From Luteolibacter sp. LG18 (lineage in GTDB: Bacteria > Verrucomicrobiota > Verrucomicrobiia > Verrucomicrobiales > Akkermansiaceae), in NCBI RefSeq assembly GCF_036322585.1, contig NZ_AP024600.1:4464001-4528000 (forward strand): 64,000 nucleotides of DNA. The letters run 5' to 3'. Shown in pieces: positions 1-8,613 of this stretch. Positions within the stretch are counted from its first letter, which is position 1; the number at the start of each line of letters is the position of its first letter. The position numbers and the translations under genes were made by a program. The notes below the pieces were generated by a model. The model ran no database searches. It was not told the origin of the DNA and saw only the letters and a program-made list of their open reading frames with translations.

Positions 1-804
1 GGTTTCCGGAGCGAGTTCGGAGAGATCGTTGTGATGGCCGCCGGGGATTTCGACGAACTGGGCGGTGTTCGGGGCTGCCGTGGCAAGGGTGCGGCCCATG
101 CTCACGGGGATCACTTCATCCTCCGCCCCATGGAGGATGACCACTTTGCCGGAGCCGGCGGCCTCGATCTCGCGGAGGCGCGCCAAATTGTCATAGCGGT
201 GCCAGAGCAGGAAGCCGAGGGGGACGCCGGTGACCACGCGGGTCATGTCCATGGTGCTGGTGAAGGGAGACATCAGCACGCCGCGGCGGATGCCGTATTC
301 CTTCGCGGCCATCAGGCAAACGGCATTGCCAAGGCTGTGGCCGAAGAAGCGGAGCTTCCCCTGGTCCGCGGGGAGCGACCACCCGAGCGAGTTCATTGCG
401 GTCGGAACCACCGCCCGCAGGCTGCGGCGGATCGATCGCGGGCTGGGCGACCCGGCGCAGGCCCCGTAGCCGGGCATGTCCACCAGCAGCCAGGCGTCGT
501 CACGCGGGCCGTGTTCGCGGAGCCAGTCCGACCAATCGAGCGCCACGGTGCCATTGCCGCCGCAGACGATCCACAGGTGCTGCGGGCGAGGTGTGCGCTG
601 GATGAGGTAGGCCTGCTGGGGGCCGTCGCTGGTCTGGTAATCGAGGATCTTGTTTCCGGATTCCTTCGACCAGTGGCTGACGCGGGTGGGTGGGTAGGGG
701 CGGGGGAAGTAAATGAAGCTGCTCTGGCAGCCGGTCAGACCGAGGAGCAGCAACAGAACGCCGCAGGATATGAGCTTCAGGAGTTTGAGCAGGAAGCGGC
801 GCAT
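1..804 (-). CDS. Alpha/beta hydrolase lipoprotein, C-terminus cut by window edge
   Basis: The frame opens with ATG at 804 and stays open to base 1, so 268 residues are visible and the C-terminus is missing. The N-terminus is a lipoprotein signal: basic MRRFLLKLLKL, a hydrophobic run, then lipobox LTGC near residue 26. A serine-hydrolase nucleophile elbow reads GHSLGN, preceded by a core strand (LLVDMPGYG) and followed by a HGAEDEVIP segment that fits the acid-residue strand, with a GGHH near the end that fits the catalytic His. The family is alpha/beta hydrolase fold (BAAT/serine aminopeptidase type); the substrate cannot be told. It should be anchored to a membrane facing the periplasm. It lies downstream of the M20 gene on the same strand but 137 bases away, with a repeat between them. 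Confidence 0.8.
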   Translation of the reverse strand, partial: MRRFLLKLLKLISCGVLLLLLGLTGCQSSFIYFPRPYPPTRVSHWSKESGNKILDYQTSDGPQQAYLIQRTPRPQHLWIVCGGNGTVALDWSDWLREHGPRDDAWLLVDMPGYGACAGSPSPRSIRRSLRAVVPTAMNSLGWSLPADQGKLRFFGHSLGNAVCLMAAKEYGIRRGVLMSPFTSTMDMTRVVTGVPLGFLLWHRYDNLARLREIEAAGSGKVVILHGAEDEVIPVSMGRTLATAAPNTAQFVEIPGGHHNDLSELAPET

Positions 805-873
805 GGCGGTTGGGGAGGATGGGACCGTTCGGAATGAACTGAACATGCATGGGTCCGCGAGGATTTTCCCACT

Positions 874-914
874 CACAAGTTGGAAACTTGTGCTACTTGC
901 GGACTGAAGTCCGC
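874..914 (-). repeat. GTAG-headed REP-like hairpin plus adjacent GC hairpin
   Basis: On the minus strand a GTAG head (896-893) is followed by the stem CACAAGT, a five-base loop and ACTTGTG (892-874). The same unit recurs at 62660-62682 and 62981-63003, and a close variant at 35437-35460. Immediately beside it, 899-914 is a second perfect hairpin, GCGGACT/AGTCCGC with a two-base loop. The unit lies 45 bases past the stop of the M20 gene, in that gene's orientation. There is no T-run, so it is not a standard terminator. Confidence 0.7.
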
Positions 915-941
915 GGTCCAATTGAGGCTCGTGTCCGGTGT

Positions 942-2072
942 TCAGAGCAGGCTCTTCACGAGCTTGCTGAACATGGCCGCGCCTTCCTCGAGGGCGGCGA
1001 TGTCGATGAACTCGTCGATGGTGTGGGCCTGGTCGATCGAGCCGGGTCCGATGCAGACGCTCGGAACACCGCCGTGGGAGAGGTGGGCGGCATCGGAGAA
1101 CCACGGGGCACCGGCGAGGCCGACCTTCGGATCGACCGCGAGCATGGCCTGGATCATGCGATGGTCCGGCGCGGTGTCCATCGGCGTGTTCTCGTGGGGT
1201 TTCACGATCTCCAGCGGCAGGTTCAGCGCGGAAATCGAGTCCTTCAACAACTGGAGGGCTCCACCGGACGACGCGAGCGATGGGGTGATGCGGATGTCGA
1301 TCTCGGCCTCGGCGAGGTCCGGCACGATGTTCGGCCGCGAGCCGCCGCGGATGACGCCGACGTTCATCGTGCTGTGGCCGAGCACGGGATGGGTGAAGGT
1401 GGCGAGCTTCGTCGGCAGGTTGCGGTCGAGGACGTCGAGCGAGCGCGCGAGCGTCATGACGGCATTGCTGCCACGCTCCGGCTGCGAACTGTGGGCGGCC
1501 TTGCCGGTGGCGCGGAGGGTGGCCCACAGCGAGCCCTTGGTGACGTTCACGATCTGCATCGAGGTCGGCTCGCCCACGAACGCGAACTCATAGTCGCTGC
1601 CGTGCTTTTTCACGAAATCCTTGGAACCCCATTGGCCGGATTCCTCGCCCATGAAGGCGACGAAATCCATCGCCACCGGAGCTTCCGCAAGCTGGTCGCG
1701 GGATTCATAGAGCGCCCACAGCATCGCCGCCATCGGGCCTTTGGTGTCGGAGGCGCCGCGACCCCAGATGCGGCCATCGCGGATCTCGCCGCCGAAGGGA
1801 TCGACGATCATGCCGGCGACGCCGACGGTATCGAGGTGCGGGCCGAAGAGGATGCGCGGGCGGCCATCGAGCGGGGCGAAGCGCGCGATCAGGTTCGGGC
1901 GGCCGGGCTGGATCGTTTCAAGGGTGACGTGCGCGCCGATGCCCTTGAGCCAATCGGCCAGGAAATTCGCCATGTCCGCCTCGCCGGTGAGGTCGGTGCC
2001 CGGCGAGTTGTCCGGGTTCACGGACGAAATCCGGACCAGTTCCTGAAGCAAGCTGACGACGTCCACGGGCAT
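942..2072 (-). CDS. M20 family deacylase (ArgE/DapE type)
   Basis: A 376-residue zinc-dependent M20 peptidase/deacylase, the normal length for acetylornithine deacetylase or succinyl-diaminopimelate desuccinylase. The metal-site motifs appear in order: GPHLDTVG (first His and Asp), WGRGASDTKG (bridging Asp), FMGEESGQWG (catalytic and metal Glu pair), VGEPTS, and a C-terminal His in SDAAHLSHGG. The dimerisation (lid) domain lies between, around residues 165-280. The start MPVDVVSLLQ is the first ATG and fits the family, whose first helix begins here. Neighbours do not place it in an arginine or lysine operon, so ArgE, DapE or a general aminoacylase cannot be separated. Confidence 0.85.
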   Translation of the reverse strand: MPVDVVSLLQELVRISSVNPDNSPGTDLTGEADMANFLADWLKGIGAHVTLETIQPGRPNLIARFAPLDGRPRILFGPHLDTVGVAGMIVDPFGGEIRDGRIWGRGASDTKGPMAAMLWALYESRDQLAEAPVAMDFVAFMGEESGQWGSKDFVKKHGSDYEFAFVGEPTSMQIVNVTKGSLWATLRATGKAAHSSQPERGSNAVMTLARSLDVLDRNLPTKLATFTHPVLGHSTMNVGVIRGGSRPNIVPDLAEAEIDIRITPSLASSGGALQLLKDSISALNLPLEIVKPHENTPMDTAPDHRMIQAMLAVDPKVGLAGAPWFSDAAHLSHGGVPSVCIGPGSIDQAHTIDEFIDIAALEEGAAMFSKLVKSLL

Positions 2073-2134
2073 GCCCGCTTTGTTAGCCGCGGACCCGGTG
2101 CGGGGAAAGGCCCAAAGTCAGTGAAACGCCATCG

Positions 2135-3271
2135 TCACTTCAAGGCATTGGCCGCGGCCTGGCGCACGCTTTCATCGAGATCGCCGGTGGCCATCACGCG
2201 CAGCAGGACGAGGTCCTCATCGGTGCGGGAGCGGGAAAGCGCGCGCACCACGATCAGGCGGATGCGCGGATTGGCATCGGTGCGGAAACGGGCGAGCACC
2301 TCGCGGGCCTTCGGATGGCGGTTGGTGAGCAGGACGCGGGCGGCGTCCTCGCGGAATTCCTCGGCGAGGCGCTCGCCTTCCTCGGCTGGACCGTAGGCCG
2401 GGGTTTCATGCGGATTGACCGCGAGCTTCTTCGCCAGCGCGTCCACGGCGGCTTCCGCCGGGCGGCGGCCGAGCGCCTGCATGGCGGTCCATTGCAGCCA
2501 GCCTTCCTTGGTCTCCATCGCCTGGATCATCGGGGCCACGATGCGGTCGTCATCGTAGGCGGCCAGCGTCTGGGCGGCGGGCATGGCATCGTCGTCCTTG
2601 CCGGTGAGCATCTTGTTCGCGAGCAGGTCGATGTTCGCGGCGAGGCGTTTCGGGTCCGCGGCCACGACCCGGACGCGGGCCTCCACGCTGATGACGCCCT
2701 CGGATGCGGAAGAATGGCGGGTGCCTTCCACCCAATCCGTCTCCTTCTCATTGAGGCTGGCGATGCGCTTGGCAGTGACGACGTAGGTGCCCGGGGTGGT
2801 GATTGCACCCCATTCGGAAAGCAGCAGGCGGGCGGTGTATTTGTCCCGCGGCAGGAACGACTGCTCCATGAACTCCGGCGGCGCGGTGACCAGCACGGGG
2901 CCCTCCGGCTGGGGCACGGGCTGGCCGGTGGCATCGGCGATGGAAAGCGATATCATCCGCGGGCGATCACCGAAGAAGGTGGGCTCGGCATACGTGCGGA
3001 GGGTGAGGGGGACGCGACCGGCGTTCTGGAGCTGGTAGGTGAGGAACAGCGGCTCGCCGACCATGACCTCGGCCTTGTCCGGGACGAGCGCGGCTTTCAC
3101 CGGCCACCCATTGATGGCGAAGGTGGTGCCTTGGATCGCAGCGGGTTCCTGCGGTTGCTTCCGGGCCGGGGCGGGCGCGGGTGCCGGGGCCTTCTTGGGG
3201 CGGGTGGTCTTGCCAACGGCGGCGGACAATCCAAGGGCGAGGCAGGCGACCGTGACGACGGGAAGTTTCAT
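2135..3271 (-). CDS. Secreted HEAT-repeat protein
   Basis: A 378-residue protein starting at MKLPVVTVACLALGL; a longer reading from 3346 would hide the obvious signal peptide, so the ATG at 3271 is preferred. After cleavage there is a Pro/Ala/Lys-rich linker, a beta-rich domain of about 130 residues (VGEPLFLTYQLQNAG and following, like domains that describe treatment of missing or extra effects in exported Verrucomicrobia proteins), then C-terminal HEAT-like helical repeats ending in ESVRQAAANALK. No enzymatic motif is visible. The likely role is a periplasmic scaffold; the partner is unknown. It is separated by 62 bases from the M20 gene and faces away from the MauE/DoxX gene. Confidence 0.65.
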   Translation of the reverse strand: MKLPVVTVACLALGLSAAVGKTTRPKKAPAPAPAPARKQPQEPAAIQGTTFAINGWPVKAALVPDKAEVMVGEPLFLTYQLQNAGRVPLTLRTYAEPTFFGDRPRMISLSIADATGQPVPQPEGPVLVTAPPEFMEQSFLPRDKYTARLLLSEWGAITTPGTYVVTAKRIASLNEKETDWVEGTRHSSASEGVISVEARVRVVAADPKRLAANIDLLANKMLTGKDDDAMPAAQTLAAYDDDRIVAPMIQAMETKEGWLQWTAMQALGRRPAEAAVDALAKKLAVNPHETPAYGPAEEGERLAEEFREDAARVLLTNRHPKAREVLARFRTDANPRIRLIVVRALSRSRTDEDLVLLRVMATGDLDESVRQAAANALK

Positions 3272-3402
3272 GGAACGGAAAAGCAGCGGGACGGAACAGG
3301 CGCGCGGGGCGCGGCCAGACGTTAACGGTCGCGCACGGGAGGGCAAGAAGCGAGCATGGCCCGTGCTTGCGCGGTCCGGAAAACGGCTCTTTAGTCGCGC
3401 GG

Positions 3403-3843
3403 ATGCCGCCGAACCGCCCCCTGCCGATCCTTGCCCTGGTGCTGCGTGTGTTGCTGGGCGTGTGGTTCGTTTATTCCGGCGGGGAGAAGGTGTTCGGCAC
3501 CGGACTCACCGAGTTCACGCGGGCGGTGGCGAACTACCGGATCGTGCACGCGCCGTGGGATGCCGTGGTGGCCTACACGCTGCCGTGGTTCGAGATCGTG
3601 GCCGGTCTGTGCCTGGTGCTGGGTGTGCTGCGGCAGGGCGCGCTGCTGCTGGTGGCCGGGATGACGGCGGTGTTCGCCTTCGGGGTGGGCCACGCCTGGC
3701 GGGAGGGCCTGAACATCGCGTGCGGCTGCCGGGGATCGGACGCGCCGATGAACTACGGCGCGAAGTTCGCGGAGTTCGGGGCCTATTTCGCGGTGATCGG
3801 GCTCGTGTGGTGGCAGGAGCGGAAGGGGCGGGTTTCCTTGTAG
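3403..3843 (+). CDS. MauE/DoxX family membrane protein
   Basis: A 146-residue integral membrane protein with about four transmembrane segments (LALVLRVLLGVWFVYSG, the WFEIVAGLCLVLGVL region, LLLVAGMTAVFAFG and FGAYFAVIGLVWW). The FVYSGGEKV motif after the first helix and the NIACGCRG cysteine pair in the third loop are typical of MauE/DoxX-type proteins, linked in other bacteria to quinone redox or thiol metabolism. ATG at 3403 is chosen over an upstream TTG at 3367. Its TAG stop is the TAG of a GTAG hairpin (3840-3861). Confidence 0.75.
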   Translation: MPPNRPLPILALVLRVLLGVWFVYSGGEKVFGTGLTEFTRAVANYRIVHAPWDAVVAYTLPWFEIVAGLCLVLGVLRQGALLLVAGMTAVFAFGVGHAWREGLNIACGCRGSDAPMNYGAKFAEFGAYFAVIGLVWWQERKGRVSL

Positions 3844-3861
3844 CCGCGTTCGGGAGAACGT
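3840..3861 (+). repeat. GTAG-headed REP-like hairpin overlapping a stop codon
   Basis: GTAG at 3840-3843, then CCGCGTTC, loop GGGA and GAACGTGG (one G.T pair in an 8-base stem). The same family is found as a head-to-head pair at 58807-58911. The TAG at 3841-3843 is the stop codon of the MauE/DoxX gene. Confidence 0.7.
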
Positions 3862-3913
3862 GGCCACGTCATGAAGACTTGTCGCCGCGCGCCGCTCCGC
3901 CCACGGTCCGGAC

Positions 3914-4690
3914 ATGCGCTACACCGAACGCCTCCAAGCCCGCATCGCCGCCACCGGTTCCCGTCTCTGCGTCGGACTCGATCCACGCCCGGGTGATGGT
4001 GGAGCCGCGGAGGCGAAGGAGTTCCTGCGCCGCGTGATCGGGGAAACCTGGCAGCACGCCGCCGCCTTCAAGCCGAACATGGCCTACTTCGAAGCCCTCG
4101 GCATCGCCGGCGTGCAGGTGTTGGAGGAACTCCTCGCCGAGATGCCGAAGGAGGTGCCGGTGATCCTCGATGCCAAGCGCAGCGACATCGGCGAGACCCA
4201 GAAGTATTACGCGCAGGGGTATTTCAGCCGTTGGAATGTCGACGCCGTGACGCTCAATCCCTTCCTCGGCTATGACTCCATCGAGCCGTTCCTGGATTGG
4301 GAAGGCAAGGGGATCTACCTGCTGGCGGTGACCTCGAATCCGGGTTCCGCCGATTTCCAGCGCCAGACGCTGGCGGACGGCCGCTCGGTGTTCGAACTGG
4401 TGACCGCGCTCGGCGACCGCTCGGTGGCGGAGGGCCGGAAGACCGACGTCGGCTACGTGGTGGGCCTCACCAATGCGGCCGGGGTGCTGGAGCGGGTGCC
4501 GGACGCACCGCTGCTGGTGCCCGGTCTGGGTGCACAGGGCGGCGACCTGGCCTCGCTGGCGGGTGCTGGGCGCACCGCTCCGGACACGATCAACGTGTCC
4601 CGCGGTATCCTGTATGCCGGTGATGATCAATCGTTTGAGGCGCGGGCCAAGGCGTGGGCGGAGAAGATCGCCGCGGCTTATGCCGGATGA
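3914..4690 (+). CDS. pyrF: Orotidine 5'-phosphate decarboxylase, type 2
   Basis: A 258-residue enzyme for the last step of UMP synthesis, decarboxylation of OMP. It carries the N-terminal substrate strand RLCVGLDPRP, the catalytic Asp-Lys-Asp array in LDAKRSDIGETQKYYAQG, the LLAVTSNPGS strand, and the phosphate-binding end VPGLGAQGGD. The DAKRxDIG form with the long insertion is that of the mycobacterial/archaeal-like subfamily 2 rather than the E. coli type. A cytoplasmic TIM barrel acting as a dimer is expected. No other pyr gene is adjacent. Confidence 0.93.
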   Translation: MRYTERLQARIAATGSRLCVGLDPRPGDGGAAEAKEFLRRVIGETWQHAAAFKPNMAYFEALGIAGVQVLEELLAEMPKEVPVILDAKRSDIGETQKYYAQGYFSRWNVDAVTLNPFLGYDSIEPFLDWEGKGIYLLAVTSNPGSADFQRQTLADGRSVFELVTALGDRSVAEGRKTDVGYVVGLTNAAGVLERVPDAPLLVPGLGAQGGDLASLAGAGRTAPDTINVSRGILYAGDDQSFEARAKAWAEKIAAAYAG

Positions 4691-4741
4691 GGTGATTTTT
4701 CCCGCGAAATTGGCACGAACCGGGCGTAGGATCGGAGCGCT

Positions 4742-5659
4742 TTGAAGGAACCCGGACCCAGCTCGAAGAAACGCTCCGCCTATTCCGGACTGCTGCCGCA
4801 GAAGGGCTGGCCGCAGCGGAACTACCAGTTCTTCCGACATCGCGTCGTCCCCGGCATGTTCAAGAAGGCCGGGGGCGAAATGCTCCAGCCGGTGGCGGCC
4901 CCGCCGGAGGACGGCCGGGTCCGCATCACCTGGATCGGCCACGCCTCGTTCTTCCTCCAGTTCGCCGGGCACTCGGTGATGGTCGATCCGAACTGGGCGG
5001 GCTGGCACGGGCCGGTGAAGCGCCAAATCAAGCCGGGACTGAAGATCGGCGACGTGCCGGAGGTGGACCTGGTGCTGGTGACCCACGCGCATTTCGACCA
5101 CCTCCACAAGCCGAGCCTCAAGACGCTCCAGGCGCGCAATGGCATCGTGGTGCCGCGCGGCAGCGGCTCGCTGGTGAAGAAGCTCGGCTTCCCCGCGGTG
5201 CACGAGGTGAAGGTGTGGGACGAGCTGTGTTTCGACACGCTGGAGATCATCCACACGCCCAGCCACCACTGGGGCGCGCGGTTCCTGCACGACACCCACC
5301 GCGATTACGGCGGCTACATCGTGCGGACCGGCGGCAAGAGCGTGTTCCACTGTGGCGACAGCGCGTATTTCGAGGGCTTCGAGGAGATCGGGCGGCGGCA
5401 CTCCATCGACGTGGCGCTGATGCCGATCGGCGCCTACGACGCACCCAGCGGCCGCGACGTGCATCTCAATCCGGAGGAGGCCGTGCGGGCCTTCGCCGAC
5501 CTCGGGGCGAAGGTGATCATCCCGATGCACTACGGGACCTTCCCGCTCGGCAACGAGCCGCTGCACGAACCGGTGGAACGCCTGCTCGCGGAGGCGGACC
5601 GGCTGGGCATCAGCGACAAGGTGCTGATCCCAGAAGCGGGCGTGGGGATCGAGTGGTGA
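4742..5659 (+). CDS. Metallo-beta-lactamase-fold hydrolase (UlaG/NAPE-PLD-like)
   Basis: A 305-residue metallo-beta-lactamase-fold protein. Seen in order: the opening strand ITWIGHASFFLQFAG, the metal motif HAHFDHLH (first His about residue 115), a third metal His in TPSHHWGARF, the bridging Asp in FHCGDSAYFEGF, and the last metal His in IPMHYGTFPLG. The order and the N-terminal extension resemble NAPE-PLD-like and UlaG-like phosphodiesterases; the substrate is not evident. The start used is TTG at 4742; an ATG at 4856 would drop about 38 residues that contain a family-like PQRNYQFF stretch, so the longer form is preferred. It follows pyrF by 51 bases. Confidence 0.8.
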   Translation: MKEPGPSSKKRSAYSGLLPQKGWPQRNYQFFRHRVVPGMFKKAGGEMLQPVAAPPEDGRVRITWIGHASFFLQFAGHSVMVDPNWAGWHGPVKRQIKPGLKIGDVPEVDLVLVTHAHFDHLHKPSLKTLQARNGIVVPRGSGSLVKKLGFPAVHEVKVWDELCFDTLEIIHTPSHHWGARFLHDTHRDYGGYIVRTGGKSVFHCGDSAYFEGFEEIGRRHSIDVALMPIGAYDAPSGRDVHLNPEEAVRAFADLGAKVIIPMHYGTFPLGNEPLHEPVERLLAEADRLGISDKVLIPEAGVGIEW

Positions 5660-5677
5660 GCGTTCGCGGAGCGGGTC

Positions 5678-6604
5678 TCACAGTTTCACCGCGGCCTCCA
5701 GCTCCTTGGCGTCGATCTTGATCGAGGTCGCGGGGCCGCTGTCCTCGATGACCTTCTTCGCCAGCAGGCGGGTGACCGGGGAGAGGATGCTGAAATGGTT
5801 CACTCCGGAGACCGGTTCGAAGCGGATCTCGGGATTGCGGCTGGCCTTCGCGAGGATGCGGAGGGACGCGATGTTGCTGGTCTTCTCGGTGCCCTCGAAG
5901 ACGTAGGTCGGATTGTGGATGGCCTCCAGCCACTGGACCGGCGCGCGGAAATTGGCTTCCTTCTCGTCCTTGATGTCGAAGGGCAGCAGGTCCTTGCCAT
6001 AGCCGACGACCTCATCGGCGGGGCCGAAGGAGAACACGGCGCGGAAGCGGTCGCTGGAGGCGGCAACCAGCAGCGCCAGGGTGCCGCCGGTGCTGTGGCC
6101 GCCGAGGTAGATGCGGTCGGGGTCGACATTCGGCTGGCGGGACAGGTAGTCGCGGGCGGCGAGCACGTCGTTGACCTCGCCGTAGAAGCCTTCCTGGAAG
6201 CCGGGGTTCTTGTTTCCGCCGCGCAGCGAGGGATACATCATCACGATTCCGGCCTCGCGGAAGGCGCGGGCGGATTGGTCGTTTGCCGCCGGGGCGGGTT
6301 GCCACGCGGTGTCGCCGATGCCGTTGGAAAAGCCACCGAACAGCCAGATGATCGCCGGATGCTTCGCGCCATCGCCGGTCGGCGGGGTGAGGTAGGCGGC
6401 CAGTTCGCCGGCGGGTGAGGTGTAGTGAACCAGCTTGAACACCCCCTCGGGCGGATGCTCCACGGCCTCGCCGTCGCTGGTGCGGCGGGTGAGGTGGGTC
6501 ACGAAGTCCCCGCGGGCCTCGAGCAGCGATTCCTTCGCGGCGGGCCGGGACGGCTTGCAAGCGGTCAAGAGCGACAGCAGGAGCAGGACGACGGGGAGTC
6601 TCAT
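5678..6604 (-). CDS. Alpha/beta hydrolase lipoprotein (dienelactone hydrolase/prolyl oligopeptidase type)
   Basis: A 308-residue protein starting at ATG 6604. The N-terminus MRLPVVLLLLSLLTAC is a lipoprotein signal with lipobox LTAC at about residue 16. The catalytic core follows: oxyanion strand PAIIWLFGGFSNG, nucleophile elbow IYLGGHSTGGTLAL, a region consistent with the acid residue, and GVNHFSIL supplying the His. It is a membrane-anchored periplasmic serine hydrolase of unknown substrate. It runs convergently toward the metallo-beta-lactamase-fold gene with 18 bases between stops, and is divergent from the dioxygenase-like gene at 6702. Confidence 0.8.
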   Translation of the reverse strand: MRLPVVLLLLSLLTACKPSRPAAKESLLEARGDFVTHLTRRTSDGEAVEHPPEGVFKLVHYTSPAGELAAYLTPPTGDGAKHPAIIWLFGGFSNGIGDTAWQPAPAANDQSARAFREAGIVMMYPSLRGGNKNPGFQEGFYGEVNDVLAARDYLSRQPNVDPDRIYLGGHSTGGTLALLVAASSDRFRAVFSFGPADEVVGYGKDLLPFDIKDEKEANFRAPVQWLEAIHNPTYVFEGTEKTSNIASLRILAKASRNPEIRFEPVSGVNHFSILSPVTRLLAKKVIEDSGPATSIKIDAKELEAAVKL

Positions 6605-6701
6605 GGAGGCCCGGAGTGTGGCCCGGAAAACGGTCCGCTGACAAGACCAACGGCATGCGCGGCGTCTTGCTTCCCGCATCATTCCGTGCCACGTGTGAGG
6701 C

Positions 6702-7379
6702 ATGCACTTCCCGGATTGTCCACTATGCCATCGCCGGAATTTCCTCAAAACGGCGCTGGCCGGGTCCGCTGCGTTTTTCACCGTGCCCGGGGCCTTCGCC
6801 GAGGCGCTGATGCCGACCGCGCCGCAGACCGAGGGGCCGTTCTACCCGGACAAGCTGCCGCTCGACACCGACAACGACCTGCTCATCCTCAATGCGGGCC
6901 TCACTCCAGCGGTGGGCGAGGTCACCCACCTCACCGGCGTGGTGATGGACCTGAAGGGGCAACCGGTGCGCAACGCGCTGGTGGAAATCTGGTCCGCGGA
7001 CAACAGCGGCATCTATCTCCACACCCAGGCCGACCACCCGGAGAAGCGCGACAAGAACTTCCAGGGCTACGGCCGCTTCCTCACCGGCTCGAAGGGCGAA
7101 TACTACTTCCGCACCATCAAGCCGGGCCAGTATCCCGGCCGCACCCGCCACATCCACGTGGCCGTTTCCCTCAAGGGCAAGCGGGTGCTGACGACCCAGT
7201 GCTATCCGGCGGGTGAACCTGATCAGGACAAGGACGGCGTGATCCGGGCGATCCGCGATCCGAAGGCGCTCAAGACGGTGATCGTGCCGTTCACGCCCAT
7301 GGAGGGATCGAAAACGGGCGAGCTGGCGGCCCGTTTCGACATTGTGCTGGGTCTTACCCCCGATGACGGGCATTCATAG
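6702..7379 (+). CDS. Tat-exported intradiol ring-cleavage dioxygenase-like protein
   Basis: A 225-residue protein of the protocatechuate/catechol 1,2-dioxygenase fold. The leader has a twin-arginine pattern RRNFLKTALAG and a probable cleavage near AFAEA. The core shows TEGPFYPD, the carrier-like strand LTGVVMDLKGQPV, and the non-heme iron ligands: Tyr in GYGRFLT, Tyr in GQYPGRTRH, and the two His of RTRHIHV. These four ligands are all present, so activity is plausible. Export through Tat with cofactor loaded in the cytoplasm is a feature of many such proteins in soil bacteria; the aromatic substrate is unknown. No catabolic gene neighbours are seen. Confidence 0.8.
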   Translation: MHFPDCPLCHRRNFLKTALAGSAAFFTVPGAFAEALMPTAPQTEGPFYPDKLPLDTDNDLLILNAGLTPAVGEVTHLTGVVMDLKGQPVRNALVEIWSADNSGIYLHTQADHPEKRDKNFQGYGRFLTGSKGEYYFRTIKPGQYPGRTRHIHVAVSLKGKRVLTTQCYPAGEPDQDKDGVIRAIRDPKALKTVIVPFTPMEGSKTGELAARFDIVLGLTPDDGHS

Positions 7380-7593
7380 ATCGCGGAATACGCGCAGGGT
7401 TAAGCAAAGGATGCGGAGCAAGTTTTCGCGGGGTCGTTCATGATTACCCACCCCCAAGGTGTCTCATGCTTGCCCGATCCCTCCACGACTTCCATGTTGC
7501 CGCTCCGAGAGCGGACGTGACAAACGACTTCGGAAACCGGAGCATGAACCTGTTTTACCCCCGGGAGGATTTGTGTTCCCGCTTTTCCGCGGA

Positions 7594-8514
7594 ATGAGCC
7601 CGGTGCCCGCCATGAACCCTGCCAATCCACCCTTTGAATCCCTCCTTCAGCAGCGGCTGAAGGCCTCGGAGACATTCAAGGTCTACCAAGAGGCCTTCCG
7701 GACGGCCACCGGCCTGCCGTTGCAATTCTCCGGCATCGATTTCGAGGACCGCTGCGTGGAGCTCGGCACCATCGGAACGGCGGAGCTGTGCGAGGCGCTC
7801 AACCTCTGCAAGAGCTCCTGTTACGCCTGTGTCGACACGAACCGGCGCCTGCTCGAGGAAGCCGAGGTGAAAGGGCCCGCGTCCTGCCACTGCTTCGCGG
7901 GTCTGGTGTCGTCCGCGATTCCGGTGCGGTTCCGCGATTCGATCATCGGTTATCTCAAGACCGGCCAGGTGTTCACCAGCCAGCCGACCGAGGAAGCGTT
8001 CGCCATGCTGCTGGAGAAGATCGGCCGCAACGGCATGGATCCACCGACCATCGATCTACTACGTTCCACGTTTTTCCAAACCCGCGCGGTGGAGCCGATC
8101 CGCTACGCCAGCATGATCTTCCTGCTCCAGAGCTTCGCGCTCCAGCTCGGGCAACAGGCCGAGACGCTGGCGGTGCAGGGGCGGAAGGAGGAGCCGGCGT
8201 CGGTGGGCAAGGCCCGGGTGTTCATCGAGCAGCATCTCGCCGAGCCGCTCGGACTCACCACGGTGGCACGGGTGGCGGGCCTCAGCGAATCGCATTTCTG
8301 CCGGATCTTCCGCGAGGTGACCGGCCAGACGATGACGGACTACATCAGCCGCCGCCGGATCGAACTGGCGAAGAAGGCGTTGATGAACGCGGACGCACGG
8401 GTGTCGTGCGTGGCGTTCGACGTGGGGTTCCAATCGATCTCGCAGTTCAACCGGGCGTTCACGAAGGTGACGGGGATGTCGCCGACCCGCTGGCGGGCGC
8501 AGCAGTGTAGCTGA
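7594..8514 (+). CDS. AraC family regulator with PocR sensory domain
   Basis: About 306 residues. The N-terminal half is a PocR domain with its cysteine array (LCKSSCYACVDTNRR, later ASCHCFAGL), a ligand-sensing module. The C-terminal 100 residues are an AraC double helix-turn-helix: FIEQHLAEPLGLTTVARVAG, SESHFCRIFREVTG, then VAFDVGFQSISQFNRAF and GMSPTRWR. The start is uncertain: ATG 7594 is given; ATG 7612 is possible, and GTG 7573 has a better placed GGGAGG (7563-7568). Its TGA stop lies inside a GTAG hairpin (8507 onward). The target genes are not obvious; the dioxygenase-like gene lies upstream. Confidence 0.82.
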   Translation: MSPVPAMNPANPPFESLLQQRLKASETFKVYQEAFRTATGLPLQFSGIDFEDRCVELGTIGTAELCEALNLCKSSCYACVDTNRRLLEEAEVKGPASCHCFAGLVSSAIPVRFRDSIIGYLKTGQVFTSQPTEEAFAMLLEKIGRNGMDPPTIDLLRSTFFQTRAVEPIRYASMIFLLQSFALQLGQQAETLAVQGRKEEPASVGKARVFIEQHLAEPLGLTTVARVAGLSESHFCRIFREVTGQTMTDYISRRRIELAKKALMNADARVSCVAFDVGFQSISQFNRAFTKVTGMSPTRWRAQQCS

Positions 8515-8613
8515 AAGCTCCGCTTTCCCTCTGCCGGGTGGGAGTCACCCGGCCTGAACTCCCTCCGCCAACGGAGCTGGCGGATACAATCCGAAAGCGG
8601 AGCTTCCGGCCAC
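8507..8613. repeat. Inverted pair of REP-like hairpins spanning two gene ends
   Basis: The left unit on the plus strand is GTAG (8507-8510) followed by GAAAGC-TCC-GCTTTC. The right unit on the minus strand is GTGG (8613-8610) followed by an imperfect stem of the same sequence (8609-8591). Between them, TCCGCCA and TGGCGGA form another stem around 8563-8585. The TGA stop of the araC-like gene (8512-8514) is in the left unit, and the last base of the TAG stop of the DUF5069 gene (8615-8613) is the first base of the right unit. A second copy of this pair is at 19383-19518. Confidence 0.75.

Noticed and set aside
3869..5566. A 565-codon open frame on the minus strand
   Set aside because: Antisense to pyrF and the metallo-beta-lactamase-fold gene, both with clear motifs on plus.
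7500..7514. Hairpin CCGCTC-CGA-GAGCGG upstream of the AraC-type gene as a terminator for the dioxygenase-like gene
   Set aside because: The stem is six bases and has no T-run; it is more than 100 bases past the stop.
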